Assembly (NCBI RefSeq): GCF_000003815.2
Contig: NC_049994.1
Location: 10,705,751-10,769,750, forward strand
DNA: 64,000 nt
Source of the DNA: Branchiostoma floridae
Lineage: Eukaryota > Chordata > Leptocardii > Amphioxiformes > Branchiostomatidae
Direction of reading: 5' to 3'
Shown here: one piece after another, positions 1 to 10,700 of the stretch
Position numbering within the stretch: position 1 is the stretch's first letter
How the letters are laid out: every line of letters starts with the position of its first letter
Notes under the pieces: generated by a model
Database searches by the model: none
Told to the model about the DNA's origin: nothing
The model's input: the letters and a program-made list of their open reading frames with translations, nothing else
Position numbers and translations under genes: made by a program

Positions 1-407
1 AACAGTTTAACACTGCCCCATCAACACTACACATGCATTGCTCTTCAAATCTCCCCATGGTCACCATAACTTTCTGTTTGAAAATAATGTTTCTAAAGCA
101 AGGCCCCCATATTAATTCTGTTGCAACTTAATCCTATATCAATTATTAATCTATTACTAAAAGCAACGAAATGGTTTTCCATAATTCGGGTCTCTAATGC
201 CGGAGCTATTTCTTACAGTACAATTTCTTAGGACAATGAATCAAATGCTTGTGGAGTTGGCAGTAATAATGGCTCTAACGTTAGAGATAACGTTTAACAG
301 ATACAGATGAATCTTGGAGACATAAATGAAAGGAAGAATACATCATACTGCCAAAATTTACAACACATACACACATTTAAAAAACAACAACAATAAGAGT
401 AATGTTA
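1..407. other. AT-rich non-coding sequence
   Basis: No open reading frame, RNA gene or clear repeat structure could be supported here. The sequence is AT-rich with short A runs near the end, and it leads into an inverted-repeat element. Confidence 0.5.
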
Positions 408-620
408 TAACGCTAGTTCACCTTTATCCGTAGGGTAACCTTTATCCGTTCTAAAGAACGATGTATTTAGGGGTATCAAGTCAACAGATGGTGGTTTGAA
501 ACTGCAATATTTTGAAAATAGCACAATTTGAAACTACCGTCCATCGACTTGATATCCCTCGATACCCTAGCAGCACAACGGATATAGGTTACCCCGCGGA
601 AAAAGGTGAACAAACGTTTA
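408..620. mobile_element. Foldback MITE, copy A
   Basis: A non-autonomous inverted-repeat element of about 213 bp. The left end reads TAACGCTAGTTCACC and the right end is its degenerate reverse complement (GGTGAACAAACGTTTA). The arms continue inward with TTTATCCG/CGGATA and GATATCAAGT/ACTTGATATC, so most of the element can fold on itself. A second, better preserved copy of the same family lies at 48494-48711. There is no coding capacity. The superfamily is not recognised and no convincing target-site duplication was seen. The element sits just beyond the 3' end of the neighbouring CR1 element. Confidence 0.75.
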
Positions 621-768
621 TAGTAGAGTAGAGTTTTTGGTCTGTACGGCCGACGAAGTTCAACCAAGGAGCTTAATTTCATGAACCAAAGCCCTACATA
701 CCTTGAGGATACCTTGAGGATACTTCGTTGTAGTAAGGCTCCCGCCTGTTGGCACAACCTCTAGATCT

Positions 769-2673
769 TCATTCCTTGTATCTCTTATGCTCCCAGAACT
801 TGTCCAGCATTGTTTTAAAAGCGTTCACACTGTTTGCTGTTACCACTTCCTCGGGCAAAGAATTCCACAATCGAACTGTCCTTGTGGAGAACGACTGGCG
901 TCGCACATTAGATCTGGCTAGTGGCACTTTAATCTTGAAGCAGTGACCCCTTGTTTTGTCGAGGTTTGCTAGCTCAAAGAAGCTCTCGGGATCGATTCGC
1001 TCTTTTTTGGTCATGATCTTATAGAGCTGAATCATATCGCCCCTTTCCCTTCTGTACTTGAGAGTTGGTAGTTTTAACTTTCTGAGTCTGGAACTATACG
1101 GCATCCCTTTCAGCGAGGGAACCAGTCTTGTTGCCCTATGCTGGACTCTCTCTATGATCTTTTGGTCAGTACTAAAATGGGGACCCCAGACCACATTTGC
1201 ATATTCCAGGTGTGGCCTGACCATACATTTATACAAAATGGGTACTGAACTTTCATCTAAATTGGTAAACGCTCTTTTCACTAGCCCTAAAACCTGGTTA
1301 CCCTTCAGAGCTGCTGCTGCAGTATTAACATGAAACTTAAGCTGATCATCCACTGCCAAACCTAGATCTTTCTCAACTCTAGTTTGCTCTAGCTCATGAC
1401 CACCTAGTGTGTACTTAGCCCTCTGGTTCTTACTTCCAAGATGTAAAATCTTACACTTGCCAGCGTTAAAGGGTAACTGCCAGATTTCTGACCAGTGCTC
1501 CACCGCACATAAGTCACGCTGTAAAGCCACCTGGTCAGCATGTGAACAGATGGGTCGGTAAATTTTACTATCATCTGCAAAGATCTTAACTGTGCTTGTT
1601 ATCACATCGGGTAAGTCATTTATATAGACAACAAATAGAGTCGGCCCAAGTACACTACCCTGCGGAATGCCACTTGTAACCTCACACCAAGGAGACTGTG
1701 AACCATTTATCACAACCCTCTGTCTTCTTTGGTGTAAGAAGTCTCGCATCCATGTAAGAAGTGTACCATCAATTCCATATGCTTTAAGCTTCACTAATAA
1801 CCTCTGGTGGGGCACAGAATCAAAGGCCTTCTTAAAGTCCAAATATACAGAGTCGACTGATTCACCCCTCTCCAGGCTTAGGGACCAATCATTCATGACA
1901 TTTAATAGTTGTGTTGTACATGATCTTTTAGGGACGAAACCGTGCTGTGAGTCAGTGAAAAGATTGTTAACCATAAAATGATCCACCAAAATGTCTCGAA
2001 TGATTGATTCCAACACCTTCCCAACCACGGACGTCAAACTGACTGGCCTGTAGTTACCAGGCTCAGTCCTGCTGCCCTTCTTGTGTATGGGTGTTACATG
2101 TGCCTCTTTCCAATTGCTAGGTAGTTTCCCAACACTTAGTGATTTATTGAATATTTGTGTAAGCGGGTAAGCTAACTGGTCAGCTAGTTCCTTCAAAAGA
2201 CTTGGGTGCAAATCATCTGGACCCGCCGACTTGGCAGGGTTTAAGTTGGCAAGTTTATCCCTAACTATTTCTTGACTGGTCATAATCCTGTCAAGGGTTT
2301 GAACTCCTGGTTTGGTACTCATACTGGGAATATTGGCCATGTCCTCATTAGTGAACACACTGGCAAAGTATTTATTTAACACATCTGCTTTGTCGTAGTC
2401 TGACTCTGCTATATTGCCATCAGGCTGAACAAGACTAGCTATCTTGGGTCTGGTACTCATACGAGATTTTGCATACCGCCAGAACACTTTGGGATTACTT
2501 TTCAAATCCTTAACTAGCTTTCGTTCGTACGAACTACATAGTTGTCTTGTCAAAGACCTCAAATAGTTCCTTGCCTTAGCATACCTCACGTAGTCATAAA
2601 CTTTACCAGACTTTGCCCACTTAGACCATGCCCTACTTTTTTTCTTTCTAGCCCTCATTGCCTGTCTATTCAT
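769..2673 (-). CDS. CR1 ORF2, reverse transcriptase half
   Basis: A 634-residue open frame with an intact CR1-clade reverse transcriptase. Residues ~1-100 are a basic linker. The polymerase fingers and palm follow: SAGPDDLHPSLLKEL, THIHKK-like PIHKKGSRTEPGNYRPVSLT, QHGFVPKRSC, the first catalytic Asp in YLDFKKAFDSV, GIPQGSVLGP, and the catalytic pair in FADDSKIY. The thumb and C-terminal region contain CKILHLG, LGL, RPHLEYANVVWGP and RTVRLWNSLP. All three catalytic Asp residues are present and there is no internal stop, so this half is young or was recently active. The ATG at 2671-2673 is simply the first Met after the ~0.9 kb insertion that separates it from the endonuclease. It is not a natural start. 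Activity from this copy is unlikely. Confidence 0.92.
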   Translation of the reverse strand: MNRQAMRARKKKSRAWSKWAKSGKVYDYVRYAKARNYLRSLTRQLCSSYERKLVKDLKSNPKVFWRYAKSRMSTRPKIASLVQPDGNIAESDYDKADVLNKYFASVFTNEDMANIPSMSTKPGVQTLDRIMTSQEIVRDKLANLNPAKSAGPDDLHPSLLKELADQLAYPLTQIFNKSLSVGKLPSNWKEAHVTPIHKKGSRTEPGNYRPVSLTSVVGKVLESIIRDILVDHFMVNNLFTDSQHGFVPKRSCTTQLLNVMNDWSLSLERGESVDSVYLDFKKAFDSVPHQRLLVKLKAYGIDGTLLTWMRDFLHQRRQRVVINGSQSPWCEVTSGIPQGSVLGPTLFVVYINDLPDVITSTVKIFADDSKIYRPICSHADQVALQRDLCAVEHWSEIWQLPFNAGKCKILHLGSKNQRAKYTLGGHELEQTRVEKDLGLAVDDQLKFHVNTAAAALKGNQVLGLVKRAFTNLDESSVPILYKCMVRPHLEYANVVWGPHFSTDQKIIERVQHRATRLVPSLKGMPYSSRLRKLKLPTLKYRRERGDMIQLYKIMTKKERIDPESFFELANLDKTRGHCFKIKVPLARSNVRRQSFSTRTVRLWNSLPEEVVTANSVNAFKTMLDKFWEHKRYKE

Positions 2674-3574
2674 GTAACATCTATTATCATAATACCGGTA
2701 CGTTTACGACGATTTCTCTAGCCATACTGATTTGACAAATTGTCAACGCATCATTTTCTCCAGTTACATGTTGCTGTTATAGGTTACCCTTGCCACTTCT
2801 TCTGTGTAACTTTTCTGCCACTCTTGTCCTGCTAAAAGCGTAATATTGTAATTGTAACACGCCGCGGAATTACACGGCGAACGGGCGCGTGGTTGGGAGG
2901 GGGTACAAAATACCGGTAGGAAGAAACACGGCACAATTAACTGCCGCTATGTACATTTATACATCCTCTGATGTTCCTTCCTTTTCTGTCAGTAAATGCA
3001 TAAAACATAAACCTGCATGAGCATACAAAATGTCATGAGAAAACGGACGTATACTGTCAAGAATTTTCATTTAACTTCTGTCCGTCACAACCGCTATGAC
3101 GTAACACTTCAATGCTAGCGTAGATATAAAAATGGCGGGAAAATGGCTGCGTACGTTCAATTTTGCCCATTCAGTCGTAGATCCGGGCTATTATGCAACG
3201 GTTCTTCACACTTTTACATGAGTTGTAGGTCACCAACAGAAATTCAAGATTGTTGTTGAATCATGTTCGTCTTGTGCCGTGAGCATGTGTAATTATGATC
3301 TATATAAATTTGGCAATGAATGTGACAGTGTGTTCGTCCCACGACGAGCTGTCTACCCCGAAATTTAAAAAAAAGTATACTGAAAACTTTTGGCCTTGTT
3401 GTCTTCGAATGCATTGTTATCGATGCTTTGTAAATGGTGTATTGGACACCTAGATGTCTGAAGTGTGCACAGCTCAGAAATAACTATTGTTGCATGTGTA
3501 GATCTCTTTAAGTTCCAGTATTTTTAATCTACCGGTATAAGTCTTACTACCGGTATTATGCCAATGCATGTTAC
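2674..3574. mobile_element. Insertion with terminal inverted repeats inside CR1 ORF2
   Basis: About 901 bp interrupts the retrotransposon ORF2. The 27-bp ends match as inverted repeats at 23 of 27 positions: both begin GTAACAT and end CATAATACCGGTA when read inward. Left end 2674-2700, right end 3548-3574. No protein of interest is encoded between them. With one more base on each side the element reads TG...CA, but the flanks (CTATTCA and GCTTGTT) show no matching target-site duplication, so a solo-LTR reading is not supported. A non-autonomous DNA transposon is the likeliest explanation. The insertion is younger than the CR1 copy. Confidence 0.75.
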
Positions 3575-4570
3575 AGCTTGTTTGGTTTCTGTTTGGGTTT
3601 CGTCAAAGGTATGCAGTCATCTACAACCTTCTCAACGATACCACAGAACTGAGACCATGCTCCTGTCACATCCAGATCCCCCAGCATTTCGTCCCAATCT
3701 ACTTTGCTGAGGTCCTCCTTAGCCTTCCCATAGTTGCCTTTCCCAAAGTTTCGTCTTGGCAAAGACTCTGTGGTTTTGTCCAACACACAGTCTATGGAAA
3801 AAGTTAAGCAGCAATGATCCCCTCTCCCCAGCCCGGGTGCATACTGAAGATTACCTATAGTCATGACTTCATTTGTAATTACCAGGTCTAAGACTGAAGG
3901 TTGCTGGTTTAGCCTGTGTCTGGTGGGTTCCATGACATGTTGTGTGAGGAAGTTGTCATTCAGACAATCCAGTAACAACTGACCATGGTGACCTGTACCC
4001 ACTGTCGACATCCCACTACACCAATCAATCTCCTTTATGTTAAAATCCCCAGTAATAACAACATGCTTGGCGTTCTCCTTACACACCCTAGACAGTAAGT
4101 TGCAGAGTTTGGTAGTGCTATCTACTGGCTCAGAGGATGGGCTCCTATACACACATCCTACAATTAAGGAGACCTGATTTCCCAACCCAAAGTTCAGAAA
4201 TAACTGTTCATGGAATCCCACAGAGCCATAGTCGAGTACCCGCACCTGTAAGCTGAGTGATTTCTTGAAATATATAGCTATGCCCCTGGTCCCACTGGGT
4301 CCAAGATTTAGCTCGTCAGGATCAAAATTTGTGTAAATCTCGTACCCATCCAGAGCTATTGTACACATTCTGAGTGGGTTAACTTGAGCCTTCGGAATTA
4401 CTTCAGTCAAAACAATCAAATCTGGTGGGTCATTTGCTATAGAAAACATCAATTCCTCCCGCTTGTTGGGAAATTGGTCAGAGTTTGTGTATAATACTGA
4501 TAATGGCCTGTCATTACAATAGAAGGGTTCCCCCCCATCCTGTGTAATGTTATGCCCATCCTCGTCTGCC
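3571..4570 (-). CDS. CR1 ORF2, endonuclease half (broken)
   Basis: The apurinic/apyrimidinic-type endonuclease domain of a LINE ORF2, which nicks target DNA to prime reverse transcription. It reads openly from just after the ORF1 stop. Visible motifs in order are VLYTNSDQF with a following NK (N-terminal strand), DLIVLTE (metal-binding Glu), a GCVYRSP strand, GDFN (catalytic Asp/Asn), LDLVITN, and GRGDHC in place of the usual SDH motif. The linker after the domain (FGKGNYGKAKEDL onward) runs to KPKQKPNK and then stops abruptly at a TAA created by foreign sequence starting at about 3575. In intact CR1 proteins this linker continues directly into the MNRQAM-like start of the reverse transcriptase part, which here resumes at 2673. 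This copy therefore cannot make a full ORF2 protein. Confidence 0.85.
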
Positions 4571-4572
4571 TG

Positions 4573-5157
4573 TCATATTCTATTTCTATTGTTCTCCCCT
4601 ACCAAACCACACTGGCGCTTTTCCTCCCGCTGCCTACGGCTGATTTCCCTTTCCTTCCTAGTCAAGTCTGGTGCAATGAAAATGTTCTTAAAGCTACTGC
4701 TGTTGTTAAGCAGCTTGGCCCCTTTCAACAAGTGGTATCTGTCAGATGGATCGTTTAGAGATACAAGCAACAGCCGGTTTTTGCCGGGAGTTACCTTACC
4801 TAATCTCGTGGTTTTCTGGATCAACAAGTTTTCGATACCCAGTTCCCTAGCCACATTCTGAGTAAAGACTGTGTCGTGGTCGTCAGTCGACGACTCAGGA
4901 ACATTGTGTAAGATTATGTTGTTTTTTCTACGTACTGTTTCAATGTAATCCTCTACTGTAACTATACTTTCGTCCCTCCTTCCACCGTTATGACTTGCCA
5001 CACTGGCTTCCCTCCTAACATTACTGATGTAGTCTCCCACCATGGTAGCTACTGCATCCTCTTCTGTCGTCGTGTTGACATTTGAGGACACAGTACCCTC
5101 ATCCCTCCCAACCTCTACTTCAGGTTCTGTAGTGACATCCCCCAACAGCTCGTCTAA
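4573..5157 (-). CDS. CR1 ORF1-like protein fragment
   Basis: About 195 residues are open, with no ATG at the upstream end; the frame opens after a stop at 5158-5160, and a TTG at 5143-5145 is the first near-cognate codon. The N-terminal third is acidic and Thr/Glu/Val-rich. The rest has a pattern seen in LINE ORF1-type RNA-binding modules: a hydrophobic strand NIILHNVPES, then RLGK, LLVSLND, and a basic, charged C-terminus (DLTRKEREISRRQREEKRQ). By analogy with LINE ORF1 proteins it would bind element RNA. It ends at a TGA that lies in the same frame as the endonuclease downstream, with no other stop between them. It may therefore be the front part of one long ORF broken by a single substitution. 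Family assignment is moderate; start and function are inferred. Confidence 0.6.
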   Translation of the reverse strand, partial: LDELLGDVTTEPEVEVGRDEGTVSSNVNTTTEEDAVATMVGDYISNVRREASVASHNGGRRDESIVTVEDYIETVRRKNNIILHNVPESSTDDHDTVFTQNVARELGIENLLIQKTTRLGKVTPGKNRLLLVSLNDPSDRYHLLKGAKLLNNSSSFKNIFIAPDLTRKEREISRRQREEKRQCGLVGENNRNRI

Positions 5158-5190
5158 CTACATAGTTTAATACTAGTTGTAATGTTACTT

Positions 5191-5873
5191 GCATCACTCA
5201 AACTTTTTTTCGTATCTCGCTCTCTATGTGTTCACATCTTCACAGATTTGATTGTTTTAAAAGTAGGCTGTCACTGTTCTAACTGTAGAGGACACACTCA
5301 GGTGAGACAAAGGGATAAAAATAGCAACCAATCAAGACCTGAGCTAAAAATAGTAACCTGCGTCTCTCCCAGGATCTTACATACAAAAAACTGTTACTTA
5401 CAGGAAGACAAAACATATAAAAGTCTATGGCACGTGTAAAATATACCATGACATACCTACATCTCAGAAAATCGCTTTTTGCTACCAAAGATGGTGGATA
5501 AATTTTCTTCTGGAAAATTCCCTGGAAAATGATGGATTACTCCAATGTAGAAGCAGGGGTGTTTAGTCAATTTTCTAACATTATACGCTGTTATAGTTAT
5601 AAGAAATATTACAAATTTAGTATCAAAAGCATCCTTGACATAAGTACGTAATTATAACGTTATATTGCATTTTTAGAATGTTATAATGTTGGATGTTTCG
5701 TAGTTGATCAAGACGACCACCCTTTCTCTGCATTAATAGACCAGTCCAATAACCTCTGACACAAACTGATAAAAAAAAACATGGCGGCTTGACTTTTGTA
5801 TCTCACCTGTTTGCCTCGATTTTGTAGCAAAATTCGCGAAGTTAGACTTTGTAGGAACATCTAAGCTTTGAGA
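5191..5873 (+). promoter_or_regulatory. MTX2 upstream and promoter region
   Basis: The stretch between the retrotransposon and the first MTX2 codon. No TATA box is placed convincingly. A perfect YY1-type motif (AACATGGCGGC) lies 86 bp before the start codon, as is common near transcription starts of housekeeping and mitochondrial-protein genes. The core promoter is inferred to lie around 5700-5800; the transcription start itself cannot be read from sequence alone. Confidence 0.5.
5777..5788 (+). promoter_or_regulatory. YY1-type site with a minimal upstream ORF
   Basis: AAACATGGCGGC matches the YY1 consensus AANATGGCGGC. The ATG inside it opens a three-codon upstream ORF (ATG GCG GCT TGA) that ends at 5792, 81 bp before the MTX2 start. 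If transcription begins upstream of it, ribosomes would meet this tiny ORF first. YY1 binding and translation of the uORF are inferred. Confidence 0.55.
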
Positions 5874-5916
5874 ATGTCCTCTTTACTTGCCGATGCAGCG
5901 ATCGTACAAAAAATGG
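5874..5916 (+). CDS. MTX2: MTX2 exon 1
   Basis: Encodes residues 1-14 ([14 protein letters not shown]) plus one base of the next codon. This aligns with the short N-terminus of metaxin-2. The donor is G|GTCAGT. The ATG is the only in-frame start before the donor that gives the expected N-terminal length. Confidence 0.88.
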
Positions 5917-7745
5917 GTCAGTCTAATATCTTTCTTCAATGTTTTTGTGTAGATAATATGACAGCCGCGGAAATCATCATCAGGCAAAATAATTTTTAAC
6001 GTTGGGTTCATGACGTTTCTTTGTTAACGTTACAGTTACGACATTTTTATCAGTGTTTAAAGGAAATTCCCGAGTAACGTTACTTGCTGTCCATAATTTT
6101 ATGGTATGTGTCTATGATGTAGTATATTCATATATTGTATGGTCATAATTGGATGGTAAGTAATTATTGAGTGGCCTAGTATAATTGTGTTGAAGATAGC
6201 AGCTCATGTATAAATTGCATGATCTAATGCTAGTAATGCTGATACCAAAAATGTATTGACTGAACTTGTTATAAGTACAATGTGCATGTATTCTATTCCC
6301 TAATTTCATACTTCAAAGAAGATCGTTCCTCTGATCCTTGCAATTGTCAGTGTCATGTCAGCAATGAGTGAAAGGTGTCAGGTAGTTGGTATCAGCCCCC
6401 GTCTCGGTTGAGAGGTGGTTGATGCTTTTTGGCTAATGTTAAAACGAGAGGCATCAGAGAACTGATTAAAATTTTGTTGATACTTTCTTTGTGTACATGA
6501 ATAGAATAAGACATGTCCATGATGTCAAGTACTATCACACTGACTCACGGATGAACTTTTTTCTCTTCAACAGCAAGTGAACCATGGCCAGATGATGTAT
6601 GCCTCTATCAGCCTTACAAGTGTAAGTCAGCCAAATAGTACAACAGCAAGATAATATATTAATATTATTACCGGAGCCATCAAACACTGTTTGACATACA
6701 AATTTGACGTACAAATTTATGTATACTTAAAGATGTTAAGCTCATGATGTCAAATGAATGCATATAAAGCACTACATTCTAGTGCTCTGAACCCTTTCAC
6801 TCCTGTGGGTTCTTTTCTGACCAAAGCTGTGTTTAATCATAGAAGAGGTCAGGAGTGAGAAGGTTCACAAACCTATCTTATTTGATGATGTTAGTTAATA
6901 AGTATCAGCTTTACACCCAAAAACTTACCGACCTTCACTTTGTGAGCTTTTGTTCTTGTGCACCTAAGGTTAACTTGTCTTTTGCGCTCAAGACTTATTA
7001 ATTCAAATTCAAAATTAATGTACATTTGAAGGTTTAAGCCTGCAAAAGATTGTTGATGGAAAAGATTAGGTAGCAGCTATCATGTTCTATAAATATATTG
7101 ATTTTAAGTCGAGTGCGGAGGATTTTTGTACTAAACTAATTTTTACCTACATATTGATTTATGTTTACAATCAGATATTGCAAAAATTCATATTATTTGG
7201 CAGTGAAATGTTGCTTTTGTACAGCCTGGATTAAACTGCCAGCATCATGACAACAAAGATTTATCACTCTGTCTACATCTGATATGAAACAGTTGTTTCT
7301 GTTTACAAAAACAAAGAGCTTTTCTTATCAAACTACACACAATACATGTATGTAATTTACTTAACGAAACCGTGACAGTCTCAAATCTCTCTCTCAATAA
7401 CCTCCTGGATAAATGAATCATTGCTTCATATGTGTGTCATGTGATCTTATGGTCATGTGACTTTTGTAATGGGTCATTTATCCTGAGGAGGGTCAATGAC
7501 AAATCATGTTAGCGTAGTGATGGTCACTATTTTGGTGCTTTCTCACTTCAAGATGTGTTTGTAGTTAGTTTCATCCTTGGCTTACTTGTGCTTACATTCC
7601 TAGCTAACGAAGTTGGAACTGCAGATTCAGGTAGGGTGTTATCACAATGGCTGCAAATTTCCCCGGCATTCTGCATCTCTTATTATTTTTTTCTTATACA
7701 TTTTCTTATATGATTTTTTCCACATCTCCCGCATTTTCACACACA

Positions 7746-7788
<43 letters not shown>

Positions 7789-10700
7789 TCATCTTGCTGC
7801 ACATGCACAGTTTAATCTGTGAACAGCCTTATACCTCCAGTCCTTCCTCTAATCTTCTATGTCCATGTAAAAACATATCATAAAAGACGGATAGCCTACG
7901 CAACCAGGAGAAGATTTTGGTGATCAGATATTACAGTGTGTGGTACATATCCGTTCAGTACATCGCACTAGTTGGCCCATTCATCAATCCAAGTGGAAAT
8001 GACAACAGGTACAAACGTAAATTTGAACCACAGGGAAAATTTTATATAGATGACAAGAGTAGGAACAAAAGGGCCATTTGTCTTAGTTAAGCACCACAGT
8101 GCAATTTTCTATTTTCATTCAATGATATTCTTCACTGCTGCTCAATTAAGATACTCATACATATGAACATGCTAACAGAGGGAACCAGTCATACTCTTTT
8201 ATTTCAGAAATATTCATAAATTTTTCCACTCAATTTATGATTAATTTATCCCTGACCCCCATGCTTTTCCTAAGAAGTCCTAGCCACCCCCTTTGTTAAT
8301 TAATGGAATGACCCATAAGTATATACATTTGTTACAATACATTGAATGATTGTACTTGTATGTGCTTCAAACTGCTCTCTTGCTGTAATTGATAACATCA
8401 GGGTTCAAGTCTCTTTTGTTATTGTAACGTCCTTGCCTAAATGTCTATGTATGTGTAGTTCTTTACTGTCTTCTTGCAAGCAATTTATAATTCTGTACCT
8501 TGGTTCTTGATTCTTCAGAAACTACTGATAATATAGGAAGACTACTTTATTGTATCTATCTGTTCACAGATAAGTTAACTTTATCATTCTTTTTTCACAG
8601 TACAACAGGTGCTGCTTCCAGATAATGCACAATGCCTGGCTGTGCAGGTGAGTTATTGTGGCCGCAAGGCCTCTAGATATTTATGATATTCCTTTGGAAC
8701 AGTCTGCAATCATATCATAACTTTAAGAAATTACATTATCTATATCAAGACAGCTGTAGGTTTCATGTCATTTTTTACCTTAAAGATTTAGAATAAAGAA
8801 GAAAGATCTATTACGAGTATAAGAAGATAACAAGGTTGTCAAGGACTCCAATTTACTGTAAATTGTAACTTTGCTGTGGTTTTACTTGGTGTGAGTTTAC
8901 GACATACATGTGGATGTATCTCCCTTGTATGAATACTGTACTACAGAATTGTGTTAACCATGAAAAAAACAAAACTGTTCCCTCCTACTGCAAGATAAAA
9001 CCACAGTGAAATAAATGATTTTTAATACAGTACATGATCTACAAGTAACCATCCAGTCCCTACAAGTGTGCATATCATTGCTATGCGTTACATCTATGAC
9101 ATCACTTCATTGATCAATAATACAAGTCCCTTTCTCGGAAAGCTAAATCCTTGCGCGACACTGTCTAGCACGACTGTTACCGCAGACAAGATTTATGTAA
9201 TCCCTGAACATTGCTGCCACGTAGTTATGGCAGTGTCACCTAATTAGCGGTCATAGTGAAGATTGAAAACGGTTAAAGAACCTCCCCAGTGCCAGCATCA
9301 CTTCGGAAATGTCGTCAGGAAGTGATTGCTCCACAATGGAAAAGAATAGGAGCAACAAGCAAACTAGTATGTTGGGACTCTGCCTCTCCGGAGGGAGTTG
9401 TAATGAGAGAGCGTGTTCACGATGATACGGAAAGCTTTGATTCGGCTTGTCTAAAGTGGCTAATGGCATGACTGTTATGAAGACAAAAGTTACCTTTCTG
9501 GTGGCATAATTAAGCCCCTAGGACCTCATAAGTCTGGGCTGTTAGCGCAGGATGTTAGACTTAAAAACTGCTTGTGGAAGGGATTCATCAACTTCAGAAT
9601 CAAATACATGTAATTTAGTCATATAATTGGAAGAAAAAAGTTCTACTTTTTAAATCGAGTTTCATTGTCTGATTGTTAAAGTTACATATCTCAGCAAAAA
9701 TGTGAGGCGAAATTGCATCTAAGTGGATATGCATTTTAGATTTCATATTCATACATAGGTTCAAACTTTGACAGAACACTTCTCTAACACAGATCTCATA
9801 TTTCATATTTGGAAGAAGAGCTTGACATATCTTCCAGACCGCTGATATCATAAGTCCTACTAATTTTCAGTCATTCTGTCATTCCAGTGCTATCTGCAGA
9901 TGTGTGGTCTTCCCTTCAGGACTGTACTCAGAACCAATGCTGAACACATGTCACCATCAGGTAACAACTCAGTTGTTCTTAACCCCCTCACTACTGAGGA
10001 CTATACTCATGATCAGAACCAGTGTGAACACATGTCACCCTCAGGTAACAACTCAGTTGTTCTTAACCCCCTCACTACTGAGGGCTTCCCTTCAGAACCA
10101 ATGCTGAACACATGTCACCCTCAGGTAACAACTCAGTTGTTCTTAACCCCCTCACTACTGAGGCCTCCCCTTTAGAACCAATGCTGAACACATGTCACCC
10201 TCAGGTAACAACACAGTTGTTCTTAACCCCCTCACTACTGAGGGCTCCCCTTCAGAACCAATGCTGAACACATGTCACCCTCAGGTAACAACTCAGTTGT
10301 TCTTAACCCCCTCACTACTGAGGCCTCCCCTTTGGAACCAATGCTGAACACCTGTCACCCTCAGGTAACAACTCAGTTGTTCTGACAAAATTTAAACAAC
10401 ATATACACAACAACTGCAGTTCGTAACTTGGGAAGCTTTCTAGACATACTCTGTCCCTTCATCAACCCGGTAGATCACCGCTCAGTTGTTGTTTACTTCC
10501 TCACTACTGAGGTAGCCTTTTGTTAAGAGGTGGTATTGATCTTTGGTTAATGTAGCAGGGAGAGGGTTTTTCCAGTTGGTGATGCCTCAAATAAATGGAT
10601 CAAGACAAGGTGGTCTTGTAAAAAGGATTGCTGACTTCCATCTAGAGATTCTGGGTTTCGATCCCTACCAGGCCCCGAAAGGCACTTAACAGCTATTTCC

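Larger units (their letters stand above)
700..5190 (-). mobile_element. CR1-like non-LTR retrotransposon, 5'-truncated and interrupted
   Basis: A composite LINE copy read on the minus strand. In transcription order it has an ORF1-like segment (5160-4573), an apurinic-type endonuclease (4570-3576), a foreign insertion (3574-2674), a complete reverse transcriptase (2673-769) and a short 3' tail. The tail ends near an 11-bp direct repeat (ACCTTGAGGAT, two and a bit copies at about 700-724). CR1 elements commonly end in short 3' repeats rather than poly-A, which fits. The protein pattern (NYRPVSLTS, PQGSVLGP, FADD, HLEYANVVW) is CR1-clade. The 5' end is uncertain. The first in-frame stop upstream of ORF1 is at 5158-5160 and no ATG begins the ORF, so the copy is probably 5'-truncated. 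It lies upstream of, and antisense to, MTX2. Confidence 0.88.

Noticed and set aside
2673-3575. Solo LTR (TG...CA ends) inside CR1
   Set aside because: The flanks do not form a 4-6 bp direct duplication, and the 23/27 inverted ends are much longer than typical LTR termini.
7613-7883. His/Thr-rich open frames
   Set aside because: Translation of a CA microsatellite.
9900-10175. Open frame reading through the exon 4 donor into the minisatellite, as a long coding exon
   Set aside because: Family length and the exon 5 phase show that the first donor is the normal end; only the second donor remains a possible alternative.
9930-10385. CRISPR-like array
   Set aside because: Units are contiguous direct repeats without unique spacers in a eukaryotic intron.
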